Part shown: in pieces, positions 15,990 to 23,999 of the stretch
Layout of the letters: every line of letters starts with the position of its first letter
Numbering within the stretch: position 1 is the stretch's first letter
Source: Comamonadaceae bacterium
GTDB lineage: Bacteria; Pseudomonadota; Gammaproteobacteria; Burkholderiales; Burkholderiaceae_C
NCBI GenBank assembly: GCA_004144865.1
Contig: SEAY01000003.1
Location: 1-64,000 of the forward strand
Reading direction: 5' to 3'
Length of the DNA: 64,000 nt
Program-made: the position numbers and the translations under genes
The notes under the pieces: generated by a model
Database searches by the model: none
What the model was told of the DNA's origin: nothing
Seen by the model: the letters and a program-made list of their open reading frames with translations, nothing else

Positions 15990-17873
15990 ATGGCGATGGT
16001 GCAGCAACGACCCGTAGCCGAAGCGATAGCGATCCTGGACGACACGCGGCCGCTGATCGAGCGCCTTGCCGGGGCCAGCCGCCCCGCCTGGCTCTACACC
16101 GCCGCCCTGCATCCGGCCGACGAACCGCAGCGCCTCTCGGAACTGCGCTCCTTCGGCATCCTGGACACCGACCCCGACGAGGATTACGACCGGCTGGTGC
16201 AACTGGCCACCGCGCTGTGCGGCGCCCCGATGGGCGCGCTGACCTTCGTGGACTCCGGCCGGCAGTGGTACAAGTCCCGCGTCGGCCTGCCGGTGCAGCA
16301 GGTGGCGCGCGAGAAGTCCTTCTGCGCGCACGCGATCCTGGAAAGCGACCGCGTGCTGGAAATCCCGGACGTGACGCGGCTCGGCTGGGCCGACGCGCAG
16401 CCCTGGGGGCCGCAGGGCCCGCTGCTGCGCTTCTACGCGGGCGTGCCGCTCACGACGCGCGACGGCAGCGCCATCGGCACCCTGTGCGTGATGGACCAGG
16501 TGCCGCGGCGGCTGAGCGAAGCCCAGCGCGACGGCCTGGTGAAGCTCGGAAAGACCGTTTCCGCCTTGCTGAACCTGCGCCGCCAGGTGCGCGTCGCCAC
16601 CCTGACCGACCGCCTGACGGGATTGCCGAACTGGTTCCACTTCGAGGCGGAGTTCGACCAGCGCAAGCCCGACTGCGGCATGGTGTGCTTCGCGCGCTTG
16701 AAGACGATCAACCAGATCAACTCGGCCCACGGCTTCCGCGTGGCCGACGCGTTGATCAAGCAGGCCGCGGACCGCCTGCGCCTGCTCGGCGAGCGCGGCG
16801 CGGTGGTCGGCCGCATCAAGCGCGGCCTGTTCGTGCTGTTCTTCCCCCACGCGAAGCCGGCGGAGTTCGCGCGCGACATGGCGCCCCAGATCGCTGCGAG
16901 CCTGGGCCGCCCCTACGAGGTGAACCACCTGTCGCTGGTCTGTCCGGTGAACATGGGATTCGCCTCGTACCCCGACGACGGGCGCACGCTCGACGAGGTG
17001 GTGAACGCCGCCGACACGGCGCTGCAGGTCGCCATCGAGCGCGAGCAGCCGATGGCGTTCTTCGACCGCTCGGTGGACAACGTCCAGAGCCTGCACTACC
17101 GGCTGGAGCCGCAGTTGCGCCGTGCGCTGGAGAAGAGCGAGTTCGTCAACTACTACCAGCCGAAGGTGGAGCTGGCCACCGGCCGCATCGTCGGCGTCGA
17201 GGCGCTGGTGCGCTGGATGGATCCCGGCCGCGGCCTGGTGCCGCCGGGCGACTTCGTGCCGGCCCTGGAGACCACGGGGCTGATCGGCGAGGTGGCGCAG
17301 AAGATCATGGAGCGGGCCGTCCGGGACTGGTGCAGCTGGCGCGATGCCGGGCTGACGGCGCCGCGCATCGCCGTCAACGTGGCGGCCACGCAGCTGCGCA
17401 ACGACGATTTCGTGCCCTCGCTGCAACGGGCGCTGGAGGCCTTGCACGGCGATCCTTCCGCCCTTGGCATCGAGGTGACCGAGAGCATCCTGATCTCGAA
17501 CATGGATCGCGCCATCGAGGTGCTGAAGCGCGTGCGGGAGCTGGGCGTCCCCGTGGCCATCGACGACTTCGGCACCGGCTACTCGTCGCTTGCGTACATC
17601 GTGACCCTGCCGATCGACGAGCTGAAGATCGACCGTGCCTTCGTCAAGAAGATCACTGCCGACAAGGCGTACGAGGGCATCGTGCGCACCTGCGTCTCGC
17701 TGGCGCAGGGCCTCAACCTGAAGGTGGTGGCCGAGGGCGTCGAGACCGAGTCGCAGGCTGCCAAGCTGCGCGACCTGCAGTGCGACCAGGCCCAGGGCTT
17801 CTTCTACAGCCCGCCGGTGCCGGCGGAGCAGCTGGTGAAGATGCTGGCAGCACAGCCCTTCCGCGCGGCCTGA
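15990..17873 (+). CDS. GAF / degenerate GGDEF / EAL protein, probable c-di-GMP phosphodiesterase
   Basis: The 627-residue cytoplasmic protein has a GAF domain (about 40-185; SELRSFGILDTDPDEDYDRLVQLA, DSGRQWYKSRVGL). A GGDEF-like domain follows (about 200-350), in which the catalytic motif is replaced (GRIKRGLFVL), so cyclase activity is not expected. The EAL domain (about 370-620) keeps GVEALVRW, NVAAT, IEVTESIL, IDDFGTGYSSL, LKIDRAF, AEGVETE and QGFFYSPPV, the full metal and catalytic set of active phosphodiesterases. ATG 15990 follows AAGGAAGGAGG. It lies 25 bp downstream of the FimV-like gene and two genes after the Nfr-type operon, whose synthase has a c-di-GMP-binding type tail, so it is a likely off-switch. 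Confidence 0.88.
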   Translation: MAMVQQRPVAEAIAILDDTRPLIERLAGASRPAWLYTAALHPADEPQRLSELRSFGILDTDPDEDYDRLVQLATALCGAPMGALTFVDSGRQWYKSRVGLPVQQVAREKSFCAHAILESDRVLEIPDVTRLGWADAQPWGPQGPLLRFYAGVPLTTRDGSAIGTLCVMDQVPRRLSEAQRDGLVKLGKTVSALLNLRRQVRVATLTDRLTGLPNWFHFEAEFDQRKPDCGMVCFARLKTINQINSAHGFRVADALIKQAADRLRLLGERGAVVGRIKRGLFVLFFPHAKPAEFARDMAPQIAASLGRPYEVNHLSLVCPVNMGFASYPDDGRTLDEVVNAADTALQVAIEREQPMAFFDRSVDNVQSLHYRLEPQLRRALEKSEFVNYYQPKVELATGRIVGVEALVRWMDPGRGLVPPGDFVPALETTGLIGEVAQKIMERAVRDWCSWRDAGLTAPRIAVNVAATQLRNDDFVPSLQRALEALHGDPSALGIEVTESILISNMDRAIEVLKRVRELGVPVAIDDFGTGYSSLAYIVTLPIDELKIDRAFVKKITADKAYEGIVRTCVSLAQGLNLKVVAEGVETESQAAKLRDLQCDQAQGFFYSPPVPAEQLVKMLAAQPFRAA

Positions 17874-17917
17874 CGTTCTCGCTGCGTCCCCGTGTTCTTT
17901 GGTGCACTGCGGCGTTT

Positions 17918-18364
17918 GTAGGCTGGCGGTGAGCGCGAAGCCCGAATCCCCAGCGTTCTTCGGCACCGCGCCCACGTCGCCCCAGGCGGTGCGCGGTGCC
18001 GGCCCGCTGGGGCGGTGGCCGGCGCGCCAAGCGCGCCGGCAAACCTGAAAGGCTGTTCCCGGCGCCGCACGCGAAGAACTCGTCTGCAGTTGGGCCGCTA
18101 CGCGACCCAACTGCGAACTCGAACAGCTTCGCGAGCATGAGACGGTCGCGTGGCTCGATGCGGTCGCTGCGCTCCCTCTCGTAGCCACGCTGCGGCGCCG
18201 GGAACAGCCTTTCAGGCACCGCCCCCTTATGCGGGCCGGCACCGCGGACCGCCTGGCGCGACGGGAAGCGCTCTGCTTGATCGACAAGTTGAGAGACCAC
18301 CGCTTGGCAGCGGCAGAGCGCCAAAACTCGCTGGGGTTCGCCTTCGCGCTCACCGCCAGCCTAC
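17918..18364 (+). repeat. Quasi-palindromic ~447-bp intergenic element, copy B
   Basis: The ends are imperfect inverted repeats of about 37 bp: left GTAGGCTGGCGGTGAGCGCG (17918-17955), right the reverse complement ending CTCACCGCCAGCCTAC (18329-18364). Nested inside are further inverted pairs: GTGCGCGGTGCCGGCCC with GGGCCGGCACCGCGGAC, AAAGGCTGTTCCCGGCGCCG with its inverse, and a central hairpin around GTTGGGCCGC/GCGACCCAAC. No gene, transposase or target-site duplication is seen. It fills the 520-bp gap between the EAL protein and the kinase-like gene. Copy A in inverse orientation sits at 215-662. Confidence 0.8.
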
Positions 18365-18394
18365 GTGGGCGCGCTCACCACAAGTCCAGGTCCT

Positions 18395-19654
18395 TCAGGC
18401 GACCTTCACCAGCTCGAACAGCACCGTCGGCGGCAGTTCCGCGGCGATCTGGTCGCGGCCGACCTTCGGGGTTTCGAAGCGGTCGAAGCCGCTCAGGTGG
18501 AAGGAGGGCAGGTCGCGCGTGATCTGGACCATCGGGCAATGCTCCTCGCCGCCCAGCACGCTGTTGCGGAAGGCCGCGACCTGGTCGTGGTCCACGTCGT
18601 AGGCGGCGACCAGCACGCTCGGGCGAGCCTGGCCGATCACCGCGCGGGCGTGCGCGGTGTCGCTCGCGGACTTCGCCTCGATCCCCAGTTTCTTCAGGGC
18701 ATCGACCGCCTCGGTGCGCACCGCCTCGTCGCCGGCCAGCACCAGCACCCAGCTCTCGCGCAGCGGCGCGGCGGCTCCGCCGGAGGGGTCGGTGAGTTCC
18801 AGGCACGCCATGCCTTCCGTGCTGAGGAAGGTCTTGGGGAAATCGATCGTGAGCAGCGCGGCGCCGTCCTCGCGCGAGCGGGTCACGTCCAGGCTGGAGG
18901 AGGCGGCGATCTGCCGCAGCAGCATCCAGTGCAGGCCGTCGTTGAGCCGGCGTCCGCGCGGGCGCACGGTCCAGCCCACGCCGTTGGGGTGCACGGGCTG
19001 CGCGGGCGGTGGCGTGGCCACGCGCACCTTTAGCTGCGCGGGCCCCGGCCATTCGGAAGGCACCAGCGTGAAATGGAGCTGCTTGCTGAAGCTCATGCCC
19101 CAGTCGAGGATGCTGTTGAGGAGGCTGATGGCCACCGGCGGATCGAGCAGCACGTCCACGGCCTGCAGGTCGGAGGAGACCGTCACGCCGGCCGCGCCGA
19201 TCTCGGTGCCGCGCTCTTCCAGCACGTGCCGCACCAGTTCGGCCAGGTCCACGCGCTCACGCGCCTGGCGGATCCGGCCGCCGGCCAGCCGGGTGATCTG
19301 CTGCGCGCGCAGGCTGGTGGAGCGCAGCTGGTGCATCGCGTCGCTCAGTGCCTTCGCCTCGCTGCGGCGCAGCCGCCCCGCGCCCACCAGGTAGTTCAGG
19401 GCGCGCAGCAGCAGGTTGCTGCTTTCCACCGCCTGTTCGGACAGCGCGGCCACCAGGTTGGGCCACTGCTGCGACATCGTCCAGGGCGCGTTGGGGTCCA
19501 CCGGCGCGAAGGTCCCCGCGCCGTCCGACCACCGGCGCCCGGTGAGGGGCCCCGTGTGCGGCGGCTGCGAGGGGGCGGCGGGCGCTGCGGGCTGCGCAGG
19601 CTCGATGTCGACCAGCGACAGGCTGGGGAATTCGATGGTGTTCTCGTCGCTCAT
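18395..19654 (-). CDS. Atypical histidine-kinase-like protein with degenerate receiver
   Basis: The 419-residue soluble protein has a Pro-rich N-terminus, a helical segment at about 65-135 resembling a dimerisation domain (SDAMHQLRSTSLRAQQITRL, with one His in the H-box-like position) and an ATPase-like region (DPPVAISLLNSILDWGMSF, ending DGAALLTIDFPK) without clear G-boxes. The C-terminal receiver-like domain (WVLVLAGDEAVRTEAVDALKKLGI ... VLVAAYDVD) lacks the acidic pocket. Kinase activity is doubtful; it may be a scaffold or phosphotransfer partner. It overlaps the upstream receiver gene by 4 bp (TCAT), so the two are translated together. Confidence 0.65.
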   Translation of the reverse strand: MSDENTIEFPSLSLVDIEPAQPAAPAAPSQPPHTGPLTGRRWSDGAGTFAPVDPNAPWTMSQQWPNLVAALSEQAVESSNLLLRALNYLVGAGRLRRSEAKALSDAMHQLRSTSLRAQQITRLAGGRIRQARERVDLAELVRHVLEERGTEIGAAGVTVSSDLQAVDVLLDPPVAISLLNSILDWGMSFSKQLHFTLVPSEWPGPAQLKVRVATPPPAQPVHPNGVGWTVRPRGRRLNDGLHWMLLRQIAASSSLDVTRSREDGAALLTIDFPKTFLSTEGMACLELTDPSGGAAAPLRESWVLVLAGDEAVRTEAVDALKKLGIEAKSASDTAHARAVIGQARPSVLVAAYDVDHDQVAAFRNSVLGGEEHCPMVQITRDLPSFHLSGFDRFETPKVGRDQIAAELPPTVLFELVKVA

Positions 19655-20073
19655 GCGGGACCTCCGGTGGGATGTTCTGGGGCGAGCGCGGCTTGCGCGC
19701 CCAGTTGCGTGCACAGGTGGGAGCAGTAGTCCACCAGGGCATCGATCTCGGTGGACTTGTCGAAGACGGCATCCACCCCGAGTTGCGCGCAGCGCTTGCG
19801 CACGCTGGCATTCACATAGTTGCTGAACACGATGATCTTCTGCTCCGGCCGCGAGCGCTGCACGCGCTGCACGAGCCGCATTCCGCTGCCGCCCTTGAGG
19901 AAGAGGTCCACGATCAGCATGTCCCAAAGGTCGTTGGCGGCGATCCATGCAAGCGCGCCTTCCTCGGTGGCGGTGCCGCCCACCACCTTCACGCAGGTGA
20001 GTTCCTCCAGAGCTCCCACGAGGTTTTCATGGATCTCGGGGTTGTCCTCCACGATGAAAACTGCAAGTTGCAC
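19651..20073 (-). CDS. Single-domain response regulator
   Basis: This 140-residue CheY-like receiver has no output domain. FIVEDNPEIHENL provides the acidic pair, MLIVDLFLKGGSGM the phospho-acceptor Asp (about residue 57), IIVFSNY the Thr/Ser position and VFDKS the conserved Lys. It is co-translated with the kinase-like gene. It probably receives or relays phosphate for this local module, as CheY-type diffusible receivers do. The promoter region is shared with the divergent PAS/GGDEF/EAL gene. Confidence 0.85.
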   Translation of the reverse strand: MQLAVFIVEDNPEIHENLVGALEELTCVKVVGGTATEEGALAWIAANDLWDMLIVDLFLKGGSGMRLVQRVQRSRPEQKIIVFSNYVNASVRKRCAQLGVDAVFDKSTEIDALVDYCSHLCTQLGAQAALAPEHPTGGPA

Positions 20074-20163
20074 GGGAGCTCAATCGGTAAGTGCCGGTTT
20101 CAAGGCGTAAGCCACTCTAGCCCTTCAGCTACGCCTACTGCTCGGATGCGCACCCTTTTGGAT

Positions 20164-20179
20164 GTAGGAGCGTACCTAC
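20164..20179. promoter_or_regulatory. GTAGG-N6-CCTAC palindrome before the PAS/GGDEF/EAL gene
   Basis: GTAGG-AGCGTA-CCTAC is a perfect 5-bp inverted repeat with the same spacer length as the site in the polysaccharide operon leader at 2939-2956. It lies in the divergent promoter region, 51 bp before ATG 20231 and 90 bp before the receiver gene start at 20073. A TAAGAT sequence at 20208-20213 could serve as a -10 box for the forward gene. Confidence 0.5.
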
Positions 20180-20230
20180 GTCGTTCCCGCTGCGGCGGCA
20201 GCACACGTAAGATTCGTGAGAAGGACTTGC

Positions 20231-22708
20231 ATGGACCCGTTGATCGAGCACAACGCAGGCGACTTGCTGCAGCTGGTGGAGAGGAGCGCCTTCGTGGGCT
20301 TCTGGCGGCTCGACGCGCGCGAAGGGCGCCTGTCGTGGTCGGACCAGCTCGCCCGCCTTTGCGGTGCGGCGCCGGGGTACGTCCCCGCCTTCGAAGACGC
20401 CCTGGCGCATTTCGTCGAGGAGCATCGCCCCGAGCTGGAGGCGCGCATGCGGGCCTGCCAGGAGGAGGGCGCGCGCTTCGACGTCGAGGTGCAGGTGCGC
20501 ACGCTGCAGGGCCGGCGCATCTGGGTGCGCTGCGTCGGCGAGCCGCTGCGCGCGCAGGACGGCGGCATCTTCGGGGCGGAGGGCTTCGTGCAGGAGATCG
20601 CGCCGCCGGGCTTCGCCCCGGGAACGCTGATGCGCCACACGGTGAGCATGGGCGGCGCGCTCGGCAGCGCCGAGGCCTTCGTCACCGTGGACCGCCAGGG
20701 CCGCATCAGCTATGCCAATGAGCAGGCGGAGCAGCTGTTCGGCGCCGCCGGCGAATCGGTCTTGGGACGCAAGATCTGGAGCTTCTTCCAGAAGCGGGCC
20801 CGGCTGAAGCTGGAGGAACGCTTCGTGAACGCGCTGGAGAAGCGCGAGCCCCTGGAACTCGAGGAGATGGATGCCCAGGTGAACCACTGGCTGGAGCTGC
20901 GCGGCTTCCCCTTCGGGGCCGGGCTGGCGCTGCACCTGCGCGACGTCTCCGCGCGCCGCCGCTCCCAGCAGCACCTCATGCTGCTGGAGGGCAGCATCGC
21001 CCGCCTGAACGACATCGTGATCATCACCGAGGCGGCGCCTTTCCGCGCGCCCGGGCCGCGCATCGTGTTCGTCAACGAAGCGTTCGAGCGGCGCACGGGC
21101 TACACGCGGGACGAGGTGCTCGGCCGGTCCCCGCGCTTCCTGCAGGGCCCGGATACGCAGCGCCCCCAGCTCGACCGGATCCGCGCCGGCCTGGAGCAGT
21201 GGGAGCGGGTGCGCGTGGACCTGATCAACTACACCAAGGCCGGCGAGCCCTACTGGGTGGACCTCGACGTGTCGCCCGTCTGGGACGACACGCGCCGCCT
21301 CACGCACTGGGTCGCGGTGGGCCGCGACATCACCGAGCGCAAGCGTGACGAGGAGAAGATCCAGTACCTGGCCTTCTACGACCCCCTCACGCAATTGCCG
21401 AATCGCCAGATGCTGATGGACCGCCTGCGCGACGCGGCGGGCGAGAACGGGCCGGGGCGCGACGGCGCGCTGATGTTCATAGACCTCGACAACTTCAAGG
21501 TGCTGAACGACACGCTGGGGCACCAGAAGGGCGACCTGCTGCTGCAGCAGGTGGCGCGGCGGCTACGCAACTGCGTCGCCAAGGGCGACGTCGTGGCCCG
21601 CCTCGGCGGCGACGAGTTCGTGGTGCTGCTGGAGAACACGCCGGAGAAGCCGCTCGACCCGCTGACGGCCGCGCGCGTGGTGAGCCAGCGCATCCTGGAC
21701 GGCCTGGGCGAGCCCTATGTGCTGCCGGGCTACCTCCACCACACGACCTGCAGCATCGGCGTCACCCTGTTCGGGAGGACGGCGTCCACGGTCAACGAAC
21801 TGCTGAAGCAGGCCGACCTCGCCATGTACCAGGCCAAGGCGGCCGGGCGCAATGCCGTGCGCTTCTTCGACCCGGAGATGCAGGCCGTGGCGAGCGCCAA
21901 TGCCGCCCTGGCTTCCGACCTGCGCGAGGCCTGGCGCAGCAACCACCTGAAGATCGAGTACCAGCCGCAGGTGGGCATCGACGGGCGCATGAGTGGCGTG
22001 GAAGCGCTGCTGCGCTGGGAGCATCCCACCCGCGGCATGGTGCAGCCGGACCAGTTCATCCCCACCGCCGAAGAGACCTCGCTCATCATTCCCATCGGGC
22101 ACTGGGTGCTCGAGCATGCCTGCGCGCAGCTCGCCTTGTGGCAGCGCCAGCCCGGCCGCGAGCACCTGAGCATCGCCGTGAACGTGAGCGTGCGCCAGTT
22201 CCGCCATCCCGACTTCATCGACGAGGTGATGACCTGCGTGAAGCGCGCGGGCATCCGCCCCGACCGCCTCAAGCTGGAGCTCACCGAGAGCCTGCTCGCG
22301 GACAACATCGACGCCGCGATCGCGAAGATGCGCAACCTCAAGGACATGGGCGTGCGCCTGTCCGTCGATGATTTCGGGATCGGCTATTCGTCGCTGTCGT
22401 ACCTGAAGCGGTTGCCCATCGACGAGCTGAAGATCGACCGCGGCTTCGTGCGGGACATCCTCACGGACAGCAACGACGCGGCGATCGCGGCCACGATCAT
22501 CGGGCTTTGCCGCAACCTGGGGCTGGAGGTGATTGCGGAGGGGGTGGAAACGGAGGAGCAGCGCGCCTTCCTGGAGCGGCAGGGCTGCATGCGCTACCAG
22601 GGCTACCTGTTCTGCCGTCCGCTGCCGATCGAGCAGCTGGAGGGCTTCATCGGCCGGCTGGACGGCAAGGCCGCCGCTAGACCGCAACCATCTTCAGTGG
22701 GCTCGTGA
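20231..22708 (+). CDS. PAS / GGDEF / EAL dual c-di-GMP enzyme
   Basis: The 825-residue cytoplasmic protein has three PAS-type regions (about 10-110, 135-235, 250-370). The last is LOV-like (GRSPRFLQGPDT) but has Ser-Pro where the flavin-binding Cys (NCRFLQ) would be, so light sensing is unlikely. The GGDEF domain is intact (LMFIDLDNFKVLNDTLGH, ARLGGDEFVVLLE), without an evident RxxD inhibitory site. The EAL domain is intact (GVEALLRWEHP, LELTESLL, VDDFGIGYSSL, AEGVETEEQ, YQGYLFCRPLP). Both synthesis and breakdown of c-di-GMP are possible. ATG 20231 follows AGAAGGA; GTG 20216 is an alternative. It may set the c-di-GMP level that controls the Nfr-type synthase (inference). Confidence 0.9.
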   Translation: MDPLIEHNAGDLLQLVERSAFVGFWRLDAREGRLSWSDQLARLCGAAPGYVPAFEDALAHFVEEHRPELEARMRACQEEGARFDVEVQVRTLQGRRIWVRCVGEPLRAQDGGIFGAEGFVQEIAPPGFAPGTLMRHTVSMGGALGSAEAFVTVDRQGRISYANEQAEQLFGAAGESVLGRKIWSFFQKRARLKLEERFVNALEKREPLELEEMDAQVNHWLELRGFPFGAGLALHLRDVSARRRSQQHLMLLEGSIARLNDIVIITEAAPFRAPGPRIVFVNEAFERRTGYTRDEVLGRSPRFLQGPDTQRPQLDRIRAGLEQWERVRVDLINYTKAGEPYWVDLDVSPVWDDTRRLTHWVAVGRDITERKRDEEKIQYLAFYDPLTQLPNRQMLMDRLRDAAGENGPGRDGALMFIDLDNFKVLNDTLGHQKGDLLLQQVARRLRNCVAKGDVVARLGGDEFVVLLENTPEKPLDPLTAARVVSQRILDGLGEPYVLPGYLHHTTCSIGVTLFGRTASTVNELLKQADLAMYQAKAAGRNAVRFFDPEMQAVASANAALASDLREAWRSNHLKIEYQPQVGIDGRMSGVEALLRWEHPTRGMVQPDQFIPTAEETSLIIPIGHWVLEHACAQLALWQRQPGREHLSIAVNVSVRQFRHPDFIDEVMTCVKRAGIRPDRLKLELTESLLADNIDAAIAKMRNLKDMGVRLSVDDFGIGYSSLSYLKRLPIDELKIDRGFVRDILTDSNDAAIAATIIGLCRNLGLEVIAEGVETEEQRAFLERQGCMRYQGYLFCRPLPIEQLEGFIGRLDGKAAARPQPSSVGS

Positions 22709-23426
22709 CCACCGCGCGGGGCAGGCGCAGGATGATCGCCTGGCCCTTGCGCAGGATCTCCACGTCGTGCTGAACGGCGAGCGCCTGCACTTCCACCCAC
22801 GATAGCGGCGTCTCGCCGGATTCGTGCAGCTGGGTGAAGTTGCCTTCCGGCTGCGGCTGGTACTCGACCGCCACCACGCCGTGCGACGAGGACATCTCGG
22901 TGCGCACGACCACTTCGCCCGGCGCCGGGGCGGCGTCGGTCAGCGTGAGGATCGCGGCGGCGAGCAGGAAGCGGATGCCGCTGCGCGACACCTCGAACTC
23001 GCCGTCGCCGAGTTCGGTGCGCAGGTCGAAGCCGCGGAAGTTGAGGCTGGTCGACAGCAGGCCGACGAGCTCGGAGACGCCCGCGCGCAAGGACGTGGTG
23101 TCGTCCTCCCCCGGCTCCATCCACGTGCACACGTCGAGGCAGCGCGCCACGGCCTGCCGCGAAAGGCGGTTGAGCTTGGACACCGAAGCGGCGAGCACGT
23201 CGGTGTCGGCGGCTCCGCGTTCCACGCGCGCGTTCAGGGCCTCGGCCATCATGCCCAGCGACTGCAGGTGCACCACCATGTCGTGGCGCAACGGCGGCGT
23301 GAGCCGGCGCAGGATGTCCTGCTGCGCGGCGCGCGCGAGGCTGCGCTGGCGCTGCGGCGACGCATCCAGCATGGCTGCCGGCGCGGCGTGCGCGGAAGTG
23401 GCGATGGGGTCTTCGATGGCCAACAC
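22677..23426 (-). CDS. Kinase-like signalling protein, possible atypical histidine kinase
   Basis: The 249-residue soluble protein has a helical region with a His-containing box (LRRLTPPLRHDMVVHLQSLGMMAEAL, about 40-65). The C-terminal part is reminiscent of a degenerate GHKL ATPase fold (SRSGIRFLLAAAILTLTDAAPAPGEVVVRTEM) but lacks recognisable N, G1 and G2 boxes. The architecture resembles the other atypical kinase-like protein at 18395-19654. GTG 23426 is the chosen start; the frame stays open further upstream, but those residues look non-coding. Its 3' end overlaps the convergent PAS/GGDEF/EAL gene by 32 bp. Function is unassigned. Confidence 0.55.
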   Translation of the reverse strand: MLAIEDPIATSAHAAPAAMLDASPQRQRSLARAAQQDILRRLTPPLRHDMVVHLQSLGMMAEALNARVERGAADTDVLAASVSKLNRLSRQAVARCLDVCTWMEPGEDDTTSLRAGVSELVGLLSTSLNFRGFDLRTELGDGEFEVSRSGIRFLLAAAILTLTDAAPAPGEVVVRTEMSSSHGVVAVEYQPQPEGNFTQLHESGETPLSWVEVQALAVQHDVEILRKGQAIILRLPRAVVTSPLKMVAV

Positions 23427-23672
23427 TACAAGGTTCAAAAGGTTCAGGTCAGTGACGCAGTCTGGAGCGCAGGTTCCCCGCGGTATGTCAGGGTCGCCCG
23501 GGCCAGCATGTAGGACTCGGACGGCACTGGCCCGCGGTGTGCGTGCGGTGGTGCGTGCGCAATGCACGCGTGACCACGCCGCGCTTCTCCTACCGGGCCG
23601 GGTGCTGTCCAGACGCCAAGCCTAAACCGCTTCCTACCTGCGAGCGTGCGAACGCTACGTAGGATGGACTTC

Positions 23673-23960
23673 ATGTATCCACACGACCTCCTGCCCTTCG
23701 ATTGCATGCGCGTCGCCGTCGAGCGCGCGAAGACGGTGAACGGCGCCGACGACGGCCCCTGGACGGTGGGCGTGCGCGACGCCGGCGGCGCGCTGCTTGC
23801 CTCGGCCATGCTGGACAGCTATGCGCAGGTGAAGGCGTTCACGGGAGCGATGGAGGACCTGGGCTTCATGCACTCGGTGCTTCCGGCCCAGGAGAACGTC
23901 GGTTGCTGCGACTTCACCTTCCGCCGGCGGCTGGAGGTGGAGCAGCTCCTGCCCGCCTGA
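23673..23960 (+). CDS. Small conserved-looking protein of unknown function
   Basis: The 95-residue product begins MYPHDLLPFDCMRVAVERAK. It reads as a compact alpha/beta domain (WTVGVRDAGGALLASAMLDSYAQVKAFTGAMEDLGF) with three cysteines, two adjacent (GCCDFTF). There is no signal peptide or membrane segment, and I do not recognise the family. A TAGGAT sequence ends only 7 bases before the ATG: it could be either a weak ribosome-binding site (AGGATGG) or a -10 box, in which case the message would be almost leaderless. ATG 23664 is an alternative start. It precedes the two-component pair by 39 bp. Confidence 0.6.
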   Translation: MYPHDLLPFDCMRVAVERAKTVNGADDGPWTVGVRDAGGALLASAMLDSYAQVKAFTGAMEDLGFMHSVLPAQENVGCCDFTFRRRLEVEQLLPA

Positions 23961-23999
23961 GCGGTTGTGCTGTAATTTGCGGGAACGAGGACTCCCGCC

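Noticed and set aside
17996-18184. Short frames in the intergenic repeat copy B
   Set aside because: Equivalent frames occur in copy A because of the repeat. There is no ribosome-binding site and no conservation beyond the DNA repeat itself.
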